Shown: positions 24,993 through 34,507 of the stretch, one piece after another
Layout of the letters: each line of letters begins with the position of its first letter
How positions within the stretch are numbered: position 1 is the stretch's first letter
Assembly: GCA_964607675.1 (NCBI GenBank)
Contig: CAZSLC010000010.1
Location: 1 to 64,000, forward strand
Reading direction: 5' to 3'
DNA from: CAZSLC01 sp964607675
GTDB taxonomy: Bacteria; Bacteroidota; Bacteroidia; Bacteroidales; UBA932
Length of the DNA stretch: 64,000 nucleotides
Position numbers and translations under genes: made by a program
Notes under the pieces: model-generated
Database searches by the model: none
The model's input: only the letters and a program-made list of their open reading frames with translations
Told to the model about the DNA's origin: nothing

Positions 24993-25679
24993 ATGAAACG
25001 ACTTATTTTATATTTTTCATTCTCTTTTTTTGTTATGATTAGTAGTTTTGCCTATTCGCAAAATCCTTATTTTTGCACAAAAGAAGGGACTTCTATAGAA
25101 TATATAAGAAAAAATAGTAATGGTAGCATTAAATGGTATCATATCATGGACATTAAAGAGGTTAAGGATAATGAAGATGGATCATTAAATATAATTTGCA
25201 CATCTACATTCTTAAAAAAGAATAAGAAGCCAAAATACAAATCACCTATAGTAGTCGAAGTCACAATTATTGATTCAAATGTTATTATAGATCTTTCACA
25301 AAGTGTTGTAAGTATGCTCCAAAGTGTCATTGGAAATAGTTTATCAATTCAATCCAAAGGCAATAAAACAGTTCTACCTGCTTTGCTTAACCTTGGAGAT
25401 ACCCTTGAAAATGCTTATTCCGAAGTTGCCGTATTAGGTTCTAAAATGGTTGTTAGTGTAACCAATAGAAAAGTTGTTGCAATTGAAAAATTACAAACTT
25501 CAATTGGCGTTTTTGATTCAATTGTTATACAGGAAGAAAAAGATGAAAATGGACTTGGTAGAAATAGACAAACTACTTCAAAAACTTGGTATTCTCACAA
25601 TATTGGGATGCTCAGACATGATACATATGATAGAAATGGCATTTTATTAACTAGCGAAGTAATTACTAAACTTAATTAA
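24993..25679 (+). CDS. Exported TapB/DUF3108-like protein
   Basis: 228 residues from the ATG at 24993, with a signal peptide ending near SFAYSQ. The first folded part (EGTSIEYIRKNSNGSIKWYH) and the closing WYSHNIGMLRHDTYDRNG segment resemble the TapB/DUF3108-like beta-sheet proteins of Bacteroidota, which are predicted periplasmic or outer-membrane associated. No catalytic motif is visible and the function is unknown. The frame also allows a TTG start at 24987, which would add only two residues. Confidence 0.6.
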   Translation: MKRLILYFSFSFFVMISSFAYSQNPYFCTKEGTSIEYIRKNSNGSIKWYHIMDIKEVKDNEDGSLNIICTSTFLKKNKKPKYKSPIVVEVTIIDSNVIIDLSQSVVSMLQSVIGNSLSIQSKGNKTVLPALLNLGDTLENAYSEVAVLGSKMVVSVTNRKVVAIEKLQTSIGVFDSIVIQEEKDENGLGRNRQTTSKTWYSHNIGMLRHDTYDRNGILLTSEVITKLN

Positions 25680-25701
25680 TCGTATTATAATTTTTTTTAA
25701 T

Positions 25702-25709
25702 TATATTTG
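25702..25709 (+). promoter_or_regulatory. -7 box of the peroxidase-peptidase operon
   Basis: TATATTTG, 40 bases before the peroxidase ATG. No other clear -7 box was seen before the genes up to 36824, so one long transcript is possible. Confidence 0.6.
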
Positions 25710-25749
25710 GGTTTACCAATAGTGTTTTGAATAATTAACTAAACTAATA

Positions 25750-27168
25750 ATGAAAAAATTATCTCTCTCTATTATTGTTACACTATCAATAATTGCTTTG
25801 TTAGTGTTGATATATCGTCTGTCAAATTCTGCTCCGAGTGAAGGTATTCCACTCAATGCCTCTACAATAATGATAATTGATGATGGTGGATGTCTCTCAT
25901 GCCACACCTATGAACCCACTTTCCCATTCTACTCTGAATGGCCTATTGTTGGGAAGATCATTCACAAAGATATTAAAGAGGCACAAAAACAAATTGACCT
26001 TACAGGGGTGTATCAATTTATTTTGGAAAATAAACCTTCAGGAGAAGTTGCTCTTGCAAAAATTGAAAAAGCAATAACTGATGGATCAATGCCTCCCTTA
26101 AGATACTCAATGGTACATTGGGGATCCTCTATCACCAATAAAAAGAGAGACATTATTCTCAATTGGGTATCACAACATAGAACTGAAAAATATCCAAATC
26201 CATTAGCTACCAATGAATTTAAAAACGAACCTATATCACCTATTGATGATAAAATAGAAACAGATAGTAATAAAGTGGTACTCGGAGAGTTGCTATTTCA
26301 TGACACAAGACTTTCATTGGATAATACAGTCTCCTGTGCAGATTGTCATGATCTATCCACTGCTGGTGTCGATAATGAAGGGTTCAGCGAAGGGGTAGGA
26401 GGTAAGTTAGGAGGAATAAATGCTCCAACCGTATTTAACTCTGTTTATAATTTTGTTCAATTCTGGGATGGAAGAGCCTCTACTCTTGCTTTACAAGCAG
26501 CTGGGCCTCCATTGAATCCTGTTGAGATGGCATCTAACTCGTTCGATGAAATAATAGCCAAGCTAAACAAAGACAAAGAATTTTTAACAAAATTTTTAAA
26601 AGTGTATCCAGATGGCCTCTCTGAAGCTAATATTACAAATGCAATTGAAGAGTTTGAAAAAACTCTTTTAACTCCTAATTCACCTTTTGATAGATATCTT
26701 AAAGGGGATAAAAACGCAATATCAGCTCAACAGGTTAAAGGTTATGAATTATTTAAACATTATGAGTGTGCTACTTGTCATACTGGTTCAATTCTAGGTG
26801 GACAATCTTACGAATTTTTAGGACTTAGTAAAGATTATTTTGATGACAGGGGTATGGAACTTACTATTGAAGACAATGGACGATTTAAGGAGACTTCTTT
26901 GGAAAGAGATAAACATCGCTTTAAAGTTCCAGGTTTGAGAAATGTTGCTTTGACTTGGCCATATTTTCATGACGCTTCGCAACCTACCCTTGAAGATGCG
27001 GTTAGGGCTATGGGAAAATATCAGATTGGAGTTGAATTTTCAAAAGAAGATATTGATTTAATGGTTTCATTTATGAATTCATTAACAGGTGAATATAAAG
27101 GTAAGGTCCTCGAAAATAAAAACACAAATGATATGGGACAGAATAATAAATTTGCTAAAATAAAGTAA
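25750..27168 (+). CDS. Tri-haem cytochrome c peroxidase (MauG/CcpA family with extra haem domain)
   Basis: 472 residues with an N-terminal membrane anchor or signal (5-22). Three CxxCH haem c sites are present: Cys48-His52 in a short N-terminal haem-binding domain, and Cys196-His200 and Cys340-His344 in the classical di-haem peroxidase. The peroxidase part has GELLFHDTRLS, the GINAPTVFNSVYN loop, FWDGRA and LRNVALTWPYFHD. It should reduce periplasmic H2O2 using electrons delivered through the extra haem from the membrane. First gene of the ten-gene run; its stop is 7 bases before scpB. Confidence 0.92.
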   Translation: MKKLSLSIIVTLSIIALLVLIYRLSNSAPSEGIPLNASTIMIIDDGGCLSCHTYEPTFPFYSEWPIVGKIIHKDIKEAQKQIDLTGVYQFILENKPSGEVALAKIEKAITDGSMPPLRYSMVHWGSSITNKKRDIILNWVSQHRTEKYPNPLATNEFKNEPISPIDDKIETDSNKVVLGELLFHDTRLSLDNTVSCADCHDLSTAGVDNEGFSEGVGGKLGGINAPTVFNSVYNFVQFWDGRASTLALQAAGPPLNPVEMASNSFDEIIAKLNKDKEFLTKFLKVYPDGLSEANITNAIEEFEKTLLTPNSPFDRYLKGDKNAISAQQVKGYELFKHYECATCHTGSILGGQSYEFLGLSKDYFDDRGMELTIEDNGRFKETSLERDKHRFKVPGLRNVALTWPYFHDASQPTLEDAVRAMGKYQIGVEFSKEDIDLMVSFMNSLTGEYKGKVLENKNTNDMGQNNKFAKIK

Positions 27169-27175
27169 AAGTGAT

Positions 27176-27973
27176 ATGATTAATATTAGTTATGATAATA
27201 GAATTTGCACTTTAATAATATGCAATTCCGACTCTTTAAACACTCTTGGTAGTGACTTGTGTAACGACATGATTTCTGCTATCCATAACGCATATAAAAA
27301 AGAGTGTGTGGGGATAGTGATCAAAGCCAAATGTTCCTCAAGAGGAGTTTGGAGTGCTGGTCACAACATTAATGAAATTTCAACACAAGGTGATGATCCT
27401 CTTTCACATTCCAATCCGATGGAAATCCTCTTGAGAACTATTCAAGATATACCTATACCTGTGATTGCATATGTTAGTGGTAGTGTTTGGGGAGGTGCTT
27501 GTGATTTATGCCTCTCTTGTGATATGATTGTTGCAGTTGAGACTGCTACTTTTGCCATCACCCCTGCAAAGATTGGTATTCCTTACAATGCTTCAGGTAT
27601 AATGCATTTCATCAATCAATTAGGAATAAACAAAGCACGTGAAATGTTCTTTACAGCACAACCCATTACAGCAAGAGAGGCAGAGAATGTAGGACTGCTC
27701 AATCACGTGGCACCCTCTGATGAATTAGAAAAATTGACAGAAGATAGAATTTTAAACCCCCTAAGGAGAAATTCTATTTTATCTATTAGTGCTATAAAAA
27801 GACAATTCAGACTTCTATCAAGGGCAGCATCAAGTCTCTCTCCTGAAAATTTTGAAATGATTAATTCATGGAGAGAAAGGGTGTATAGAAGTACTGACTT
27901 TAAAGAGGGTATCAACTCTTTCCTTGAAAAAAGACAACCCAATTACAAAGGGAAGGCCCAAGATCTTGATTAG
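27176..27973 (+). CDS. scpB: Methylmalonyl-CoA decarboxylase (crotonase family)
   Basis: 265 residues. It matches E. coli ScpB/YgfG closely in recalled motifs: SAGHNINE (His63 and oxyanion-hole Gly), a DPLS loop, SGSVWGGACD (second oxyanion-hole Gly pair, 106-107) and IGIPYNASG (Tyr137). The residue matching the Glu of E. coli GGAFE is Asp110 here. The enzyme decarboxylates methylmalonyl-CoA to propionyl-CoA. It has no neighbouring mutase or CoA transferase, unlike the E. coli sbm cluster. Membership of the crotonase family is secure; the substrate is very likely. Confidence 0.85.
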   Translation: MINISYDNRICTLIICNSDSLNTLGSDLCNDMISAIHNAYKKECVGIVIKAKCSSRGVWSAGHNINEISTQGDDPLSHSNPMEILLRTIQDIPIPVIAYVSGSVWGGACDLCLSCDMIVAVETATFAITPAKIGIPYNASGIMHFINQLGINKAREMFFTAQPITAREAENVGLLNHVAPSDELEKLTEDRILNPLRRNSILSISAIKRQFRLLSRAASSLSPENFEMINSWRERVYRSTDFKEGINSFLEKRQPNYKGKAQDLD

Positions 27974-28017
27974 AGCCTGAGAACTATCTATATAACTATT
28001 TAAAATATTATTATCAT

Positions 28018-29652
28018 ATGAAACAAACTATCACAAAATTGATATTGATAACAGTGTTCTCAATATCAATTATTTCTCTCTCCTCATGCAATAATAAGGA
28101 GAAATCTCCAATGGAGTCAAAGGTTGCTGAATTTGCCCCTTTTGAACTCACATCTGACCTTGCGACAAGTCTCAACGACAATGAAAAAGAATTAGTTAAA
28201 ATATTCTTTGAAGTAGGAAAAATTGCCGATGATTTATTCTGGAAACAGACATTCGGAGATAAATCGCAATTAGACAAGACAACTGATCCATTTGCGAAAG
28301 AGTTTGCATTAATTAACTATGGCCCATGGGATCGTCTTGATGACAATAAACCTTTTATTGAAGGATATGGTGAAAAATCTGACATGTGTAACTACTATCC
28401 TAAAGATATCACATTAGAAGAATTTAACTCTTTTGAAGATCTCAACAAAGCTTCATGGTACACCCTCATCCGCAGAGGCGAAGATGGAAAATTGAAAACT
28501 GTTTGGTATCATCAAGAATATGGAGCAGAAATTGAAAAAATCTGTACCCTTCTTGAGAAGGCTGTGCGTCTTGCTGAAGACGAAGGGATGAAAAGTTATC
28601 TTGCAAAGAGAATAGATGCCTTTAAAACTGACGAATATTTGGCCAGTGATCTAGCTTGGATGGATATGAAAGAGAGCAGAATAGACTTTATCGTTGGGCC
28701 TATCGAAAGTTATGATGATAAATTCCAAGAGACCAAAACCTCATACGAGTCATTTATCTTGCTCAAAGATGAAGATAGAAGCAAAGATCTTGCAAAATTT
28801 GTGGCATTTTTACCTGAACTACAAAAACAACTTCCGTGCGATCCAAAATATAAAACTTTTGTACCAGGTACATCTTCAGACCTAAATGTATATGATGCAG
28901 TCTTTTACGCAGGTGATTGCAATGCAGGCAGCAAAACAATTGCTATTAACCTACCCAATGATGAGAGGGTACACTCTTTAAAGGGGACCCGTCGTCTTCA
29001 ATTAAGAAATTCAATGAGAGCAAAATTTGATAAAATACTCTTACCAATTGGCAATCTTATCATAGATAAATCACAACAACAAAATCTCAATTTTGATGCA
29101 TTTTTCTGGAATGTAACATTCCATGAAGTAGCTCATGGACTTGGAGTTAAGGAGACAATCAATGGAAAAGGCAATGTAGATGCTGCAATGGGAACTGAAA
29201 AAACATCTTGGGAAGAGGCAAAAGCAGATATTCTAGGACTTTTCATGGTAACCAAACTTATTGAAAAAGGGGAAATTACAAATGTTACAATTGAAGAGGC
29301 AATAACTACTTATATTGCTGGCATTCTTCGTTCTGTAAGATTTGGAGCAGCATCATCACATGGTAAAGCAAATATGATGTGCTTTAACTATATGGAAAAA
29401 GAGGGGGCATTTACCCGTAATTCAGAGGGAAAATATGTGATTGATTACAATAAATCAAAAAGTGCAATGGAGAGATGGGCCAATATTATTATCACTACCC
29501 AAGGTGATGGTAACTTCGATTTTGCAAAGCAATTTAGATTAGAAAATGGTGGAATCAGTGAGTCATTGCAGAAAGATTTGGACCTTATCAATAATGCTGG
29601 AATACCTAAGGATATTAAATTTATTCAAGGTCCAGATATTCTATTTAAATAA
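28018..29652 (+). CDS. M49 (dipeptidyl-peptidase III)-like zinc peptidase lipoprotein
   Basis: 544 residues, with a lipoprotein signal (Cys24 in LSLSSC). The zinc site is His369-Glu370-x-x-His373 (FHEVAHGLG) followed by Glu399-Glu400-Ala-Lys-Ala-Asp, the M49-type second motif. Classical DPP III has a six-residue HExxxH motif; the five-residue form is known from Caldithrix-type M49 enzymes. Such exopeptidases release dipeptides from short peptides. The lipid anchor places it in the periplasm or at the surface. It is followed after 5 bases by the M81 lipoprotein, suggesting stepwise peptide breakdown. Confidence 0.78.
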   Translation: MKQTITKLILITVFSISIISLSSCNNKEKSPMESKVAEFAPFELTSDLATSLNDNEKELVKIFFEVGKIADDLFWKQTFGDKSQLDKTTDPFAKEFALINYGPWDRLDDNKPFIEGYGEKSDMCNYYPKDITLEEFNSFEDLNKASWYTLIRRGEDGKLKTVWYHQEYGAEIEKICTLLEKAVRLAEDEGMKSYLAKRIDAFKTDEYLASDLAWMDMKESRIDFIVGPIESYDDKFQETKTSYESFILLKDEDRSKDLAKFVAFLPELQKQLPCDPKYKTFVPGTSSDLNVYDAVFYAGDCNAGSKTIAINLPNDERVHSLKGTRRLQLRNSMRAKFDKILLPIGNLIIDKSQQQNLNFDAFFWNVTFHEVAHGLGVKETINGKGNVDAAMGTEKTSWEEAKADILGLFMVTKLIEKGEITNVTIEEAITTYIAGILRSVRFGAASSHGKANMMCFNYMEKEGAFTRNSEGKYVIDYNKSKSAMERWANIIITTQGDGNFDFAKQFRLENGGISESLQKDLDLINNAGIPKDIKFIQGPDILFK

Positions 29653-29657
29653 ACAAT

Positions 29658-31190
29658 ATGAAAAGCAACATATCAATATTTTTATCACTATTTATATTGT
29701 TGTCATTGACATCATGTCAAAACACAGGTAAAGAGATGCCCAAAGTGGCAATAGTAGGAATAGGGGTCGAATGTAGCACCTTTTCACCAGCTCGCACCAC
29801 CCTTGAAATGTTTCGTCCTCGCTACGGAGAGGCAATAATCGAATCATATCCATTTTTTAAAGAGGATACGACCCTTATCCATCAAGCTGAGTGGGTGCCT
29901 ACTATGGTTGCATGGGCCACACCAGGTGGAATGGTCACCAAAGAGTGTTATGACTCCCTTCTCAACAGATCACTTCGTCTTTTAAAGGAGAACATGCCTT
30001 ATGATGGAATATTTCTCGATATTCATGGAGCAATGAGTGTGGAGGGGGTAGATGACCCAGAGGGAGACTACATTATTAAAATTAGAGAATTAGTTGGAGA
30101 CAAAGTGCTCATTTCTACCTCAATGGATCCCCACGGATGTGTCTCTCAAAGATTGGCGCAAAACACTGACTTAATAACTTCCTACAGAATGTCCCCTCAT
30201 GAGGATAGATATATCTCAAGAAAGAGGGCTGTGGACAACCTTTTAGATCGTCTTCATTCTGGTGCTGGGAAACCAAAATATAAGGCATGGGTGAAGGTGC
30301 CGATTCTTCTACCAGGAGAGAAGACCTCTACCAGAGTAGAACCAGGTAAATCGCTATATGAATCTGTTGTTCCCATCGAACAAATGGAGGGAGTTACAGA
30401 TGCTGCCATTTGGATGTCGTATCCTTGGGCAGATGAACCCAGAAATCACGCTGTAGTAATGGTGGTAGGGGATAATAAGAAGAATGTGGAAAGAGGGGCT
30501 AAAAAGCTGTCAGAACAATTTTGGTCTGTACGTAATGAATTTGAATTTGTAGCTCCCACGGCAACCCTTCCAGAAGTATTTGAAAATAGTATCCATAGCA
30601 CCAAACGTCCATATTTTATAAGTGATATGGGAGATAATCCCACAGCAGGTGGTGCAGGAGATGTAACATGGACGCTGCAGTGGCTTCTTCAACATGAAAA
30701 TAAAATTCCAAATGGTAAAAGGTTGATTTATGCCTCAATTCCAGGCCCATCCCTTGTTGCTGCTGCCAAAAAAGTAGGAGTAGGGGGCAAAGTGGATGGA
30801 GAAGTTGGAGCAATAGTTGATAATAGGTATGCTCCACCAGTGGAGATTGACGGAGTAGTAGAAAAAATAATAGATGATCCTTCAAATTCACAAGTAGTGG
30901 TAAGAGTAGGGAAAATTGAAGTTATAGTGACAGATCTCCGCACCCCTTTCCATTATGAAAGGGATTTTGATCTACTTGATTTAAAACCCAGAGAAGCGGA
31001 TATTATAGTTGTTAAACTTGGTTACCTTACAGAAGAACTATATGATATGAGAGGGGATTGGATGATGGCACATACAAGAGGGGGAGTTGATCAAGAATTA
31101 ACACAACTTCCTTACAAAAGGTTGATAAGACCTATTTTCCCTTTGGATGAAAATATGGAAGATCCCCCTTTGATCGTAGAATTTATGTAA
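29658..31190 (+). CDS. M81-family metallopeptidase lipoprotein (MlrC-like)
   Basis: 510 residues. The lipobox cysteine is Cys20 (LSLTSC). The DUF1485/MlrC N-terminal domain is recognisable from GVECSTFSPARTT, DGIFLDIHGAM (metal-binding Asp and His) and STSMDPHG, and the MlrC C-terminal domain from ISDMGDNPTAGGAGD. Characterised members hydrolyse short linear or linearised peptides such as microcystin fragments; most act in the cytoplasm, so a lipoprotein form is notable. Close packing with the M49-like gene argues for joint action on peptides. Confidence 0.88.
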   Translation: MKSNISIFLSLFILLSLTSCQNTGKEMPKVAIVGIGVECSTFSPARTTLEMFRPRYGEAIIESYPFFKEDTTLIHQAEWVPTMVAWATPGGMVTKECYDSLLNRSLRLLKENMPYDGIFLDIHGAMSVEGVDDPEGDYIIKIRELVGDKVLISTSMDPHGCVSQRLAQNTDLITSYRMSPHEDRYISRKRAVDNLLDRLHSGAGKPKYKAWVKVPILLPGEKTSTRVEPGKSLYESVVPIEQMEGVTDAAIWMSYPWADEPRNHAVVMVVGDNKKNVERGAKKLSEQFWSVRNEFEFVAPTATLPEVFENSIHSTKRPYFISDMGDNPTAGGAGDVTWTLQWLLQHENKIPNGKRLIYASIPGPSLVAAAKKVGVGGKVDGEVGAIVDNRYAPPVEIDGVVEKIIDDPSNSQVVVRVGKIEVIVTDLRTPFHYERDFDLLDLKPREADIIVVKLGYLTEELYDMRGDWMMAHTRGGVDQELTQLPYKRLIRPIFPLDENMEDPPLIVEFM

Positions 31191-31203
31191 TATTAAAAAG
31201 AAT

Positions 31204-33060
31204 ATGAAGCAAACAATAATTGACCTATTTGAAACTTCCGTAAATAAATATGGAGATTCTACATTTCTATTAGAAAAGATTTCAGATCAATTTGAACCTA
31301 CTTCCTTTAATCAACTTAAAAACGAAGTTTATAAGTTCGGTGCAGGGCTATGCAGTATAGGGGTATCACGCAAAGATAATATTGCAATTCTATCTGAAGG
31401 GAGAAACGATTGGATTATCTCTGAGTTAGGATTGTTGTACGTAGGGGCAGTCAGCATCCCTCTCTCTATTAAGTTGGAACAAAGCATAGATCTTCTTTTC
31501 AGATTGAACCATGCAGAAGTGAAATATATTATAGTTTCAGGAAGGCAACTACCCAAAATAAGAATAATAAAAAAAGAAGTGCCATCATTGATATCTGTCA
31601 TTGTCTTAGACGAAGTAGGAACATTAGAAGATAAAGAAATTCTATATTCAGATGTTAAGAATTTAGGCGTTGAGTTTATGAAAGAGTCCAAAGAGGTGCT
31701 TTTGGATAGGGGAAAGAATGTGCAGAACGACGATCTTGCCACGATCACCTACACCTCTGGCACTACGGCTGATCCTAAAGGGGTGATGTTAACTCACCGC
31801 AATTATACTGCAAATGTTGAACAGGCACTTGGCTTGATAAATGTTGAAAAGGGGAAAAGAATGTTGATTATTCTTCCGCTTGACCATTGTTTTGCTCATG
31901 TCGTTGGATTCTATGCTATGATGCACAATGGAGCAATAGTAGCAACAGTGCCACCAGGAAAGACTCAAATCGAGGCGTTAAAAAACATTCCAATGTCGAT
32001 ACAGTGTGTGAAGCCCCATATTTTACTTTCAGTCCCCGCGTTGGCTAAAAATTTTAAGAAAAACATTGAACAGTCAGTAGTTAAATCGGGTAAATTGGCA
32101 ACATCACTTTTTAATTTTGGACTAAGAGTATCAATTAAATACAACAAAGAGGGTTGGAATAAAGGAACAGGAGGGACATGGATATATAAACCAATTGTTT
32201 CACTTTTTTCCAATACTATCTTTAAAAAAGTAAGATCTGCCATGGGTGGTGAATTAGAATTTTTCATCGGTGGAGGGGCTCTATTAGACATTGAACTTCA
32301 AAAGTTCTATTATGCATTGGGGATACCTATGTTTCAAGGCTATGGTCTCTCTGAGGCAACTCCTGTTATCTCAACAAATACACAATATGCGCACAGACTA
32401 GGTTCTTCTGGTATTTTGGTTAAACCTATGGAAATAAAAATTGTTGACAAAGATGGAGTTGAAAAACCAATTGGAAAAACAGGTGAAATTGTTATAAAAG
32501 GTGAGAATGTGATGGCTGGATATTGGAAAAATACAAAATCTACCGAAGAAACAGTTGTAGATGGGTGGCTTTATACAGGGGATATGGGATATATCCATGA
32601 ATCTGGATATTTATATGTGTTGGGGAGATTTAAAAGTCTTCTAATAGCCTCTGATGGAGAAAAATATGCACCAGAGGGGATTGAAGAGACTTTGGTTGAG
32701 AAACTGCCATATATCCAAAATGTGATGTTGTACAACAACCAATCTCCATATACCATTTGCATACTTGATATTGATAAAAATAAGCTACCAAAAGGGAGAC
32801 AAGGGTTAGAAAAGATTAAAAAAGACCTTGACAAATTTAGAACAGGTGGAGAATTTGAAGGGGCTTTCCCTGAAAGATGGCTCCCTACTACATTTATTAT
32901 TGCAGATGAACCCTTTACCGAGCAAAATCGAATGATCAATAGTACTATGAAAATGGTACGTAACAAAGTTGAAAAATATTACAAAGATAGGATAGATCTT
33001 GCATTTACTCCTGCTGGCAAAGAGATTGACAATGATGCAAATATAAAAGCTATAGAATAA
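31204..33060 (+). CDS. AMP-forming acyl-CoA ligase (long-chain type)
   Basis: 618 residues of the ANL superfamily. ATYTSGTTADPKGVMLTH is the P-loop (motif I), GYGLSEATPVIS the A5 motif, DGWLYTGDMG the A7 motif and LGRFKSLLIASDGEKYAPE the hinge and A10 region. Length and the weak C-terminal lid fit long-chain fatty-acid:CoA ligases of Bacteroidota. It activates a carboxylic acid to its CoA ester using ATP; the chain length cannot be read from sequence. It may feed CoA esters related to the upstream decarboxylase. Confidence 0.9.
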   Translation: MKQTIIDLFETSVNKYGDSTFLLEKISDQFEPTSFNQLKNEVYKFGAGLCSIGVSRKDNIAILSEGRNDWIISELGLLYVGAVSIPLSIKLEQSIDLLFRLNHAEVKYIIVSGRQLPKIRIIKKEVPSLISVIVLDEVGTLEDKEILYSDVKNLGVEFMKESKEVLLDRGKNVQNDDLATITYTSGTTADPKGVMLTHRNYTANVEQALGLINVEKGKRMLIILPLDHCFAHVVGFYAMMHNGAIVATVPPGKTQIEALKNIPMSIQCVKPHILLSVPALAKNFKKNIEQSVVKSGKLATSLFNFGLRVSIKYNKEGWNKGTGGTWIYKPIVSLFSNTIFKKVRSAMGGELEFFIGGGALLDIELQKFYYALGIPMFQGYGLSEATPVISTNTQYAHRLGSSGILVKPMEIKIVDKDGVEKPIGKTGEIVIKGENVMAGYWKNTKSTEETVVDGWLYTGDMGYIHESGYLYVLGRFKSLLIASDGEKYAPEGIEETLVEKLPYIQNVMLYNNQSPYTICILDIDKNKLPKGRQGLEKIKKDLDKFRTGGEFEGAFPERWLPTTFIIADEPFTEQNRMINSTMKMVRNKVEKYYKDRIDLAFTPAGKEIDNDANIKAIE

Positions 33061-33085
33061 AAACAAAAAATAATTAAATGATAGA

Positions 33086-34486
33086 ATGATGAAAAAAATA
33101 ATAAAGACACTCTTTATTTTCTTACTAATAATAACTCCTTTCTCTTCATTTGCCCAAGATGATGCCACAAAGCTCACAATGGCGATTATGAAAGGGGACG
33201 TAACCCAGGTAAAAGAGTTGCTTGCATCTGGAGTGAGTGCTGACATTCGCACATCAGGGAGGGTATATGCTCTTCAAACTGCGGTACAGTTCGACAACTT
33301 TGAAATCGCAAAGATATTGATTGAAAACGGAGCAAATGTCAATAGAACAGATGCTTATAAACGTCCGATAATCTTTGCCGCTTTGAATGCTAAAATGATG
33401 AAATTGCTCATTGACAGCGGAGCAGATATTAACGCAATACATATGGGTTTGACCCCTTTAGAAAGCTTTTCTCAAAGGTTAGTAACCACCGAATCAGATA
33501 AATCTAAAACAATAGCTGCAATTAAAAAACAAGGATTTAAAGGGGCAATGTACGAGAATGCTATAAATGCTGCTAAAAAACAGTGGCTCACCAAACAAAA
33601 TATAATAGATGTAGTCAATTTGTATGATCAATATGGTTACAACCCTGTAGCACTACGTGGCAGAAAAGAGAAAGAGAGTGCCTTGTATCGAGCTGCTATA
33701 TCAGGCAATTTTGAATTTGTTCAGGCAGTTATTGATCTTAATAAATATGAATTTAACGAATATATTGCCCCTCATAAAACCACTATTCTATCAATTCTGA
33801 CAAGTAATACGACAAGAAGTGATGCTGAATATGATCTTCTAGTTACTTCGCTTATTAAACATGGAGCAGAAGTTGATCAAATGGTTGATTCACCCAAAAG
33901 AGATGAACTTATCACCCCACTTATGTTGGCCGCACAAGATAATAATCTTAAAAAGTGTAGTACACTGGTTAATAATGGAGCATCTGTTACTGTTAAGAAT
34001 CAGAATGGTAGAGCTCCTATTATGTTTACACTTTCATTGTCAGTATTAAAACTATTAGAGAGTAAGGGCGGAGATATTTTTACACGTGATAATTGGAATC
34101 AAACACTATTATTTTGGAAGGATCAAACAGATATTCAATCTTATCTCATTTCTAAAGGAATTAAAATTGATGATGAGGACAAAGATGGCGAAACAGCCTT
34201 GTTTACAGTTGATAAGCCACAAGCGGTAGAGTTCTTACTCTCTAAAGGGGCCAATGTCAACCATATAAACAAAAGTGGAGAATCTATTGTTCAAATTGAT
34301 GCAAGAAACCTTCAAACTGCAATGAGACATGACTATGACCGACAAGATGAATTTGTTGCCAAATTCAAGGTGCTTGCTAAATACAAAATAGATAAAGAGA
34401 GAGTGGCAAAGGCACTTGAATTTTTGAACTCATCTGGCTATGAATTTGAAAAAGCAAAAAAAGTATTAGAGTTATATATTAAATAA
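33086..34486 (+). CDS. Exported ankyrin-repeat protein
   Basis: 466 residues with a signal peptide (cleaved near SSFAQD). Ankyrin repeats are clear at about 28-125 (VKELLASGVSADIRTSGR, IAKILIENGANVNRTD, MKLLIDSGADINAI) and again at about 265-410 (TPLMLAAQDNNLKKCSTLVNNGA, AVEFLLSKGANVNHINKSG), with a less regular helical middle. A periplasmic protein-binding scaffold is likely. Periplasmic ankyrin proteins are encoded beside catalases or peroxidases in other bacteria, and a peroxidase heads this operon, but a link is only inferred. Confidence 0.88.
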   Translation: MMKKIIKTLFIFLLIITPFSSFAQDDATKLTMAIMKGDVTQVKELLASGVSADIRTSGRVYALQTAVQFDNFEIAKILIENGANVNRTDAYKRPIIFAALNAKMMKLLIDSGADINAIHMGLTPLESFSQRLVTTESDKSKTIAAIKKQGFKGAMYENAINAAKKQWLTKQNIIDVVNLYDQYGYNPVALRGRKEKESALYRAAISGNFEFVQAVIDLNKYEFNEYIAPHKTTILSILTSNTTRSDAEYDLLVTSLIKHGAEVDQMVDSPKRDELITPLMLAAQDNNLKKCSTLVNNGASVTVKNQNGRAPIMFTLSLSVLKLLESKGGDIFTRDNWNQTLLFWKDQTDIQSYLISKGIKIDDEDKDGETALFTVDKPQAVEFLLSKGANVNHINKSGESIVQIDARNLQTAMRHDYDRQDEFVAKFKVLAKYKIDKERVAKALEFLNSSGYEFEKAKKVLELYIK

Positions 34487-34507
34487 CACTCATTAAGTTT
34501 CTAAACT

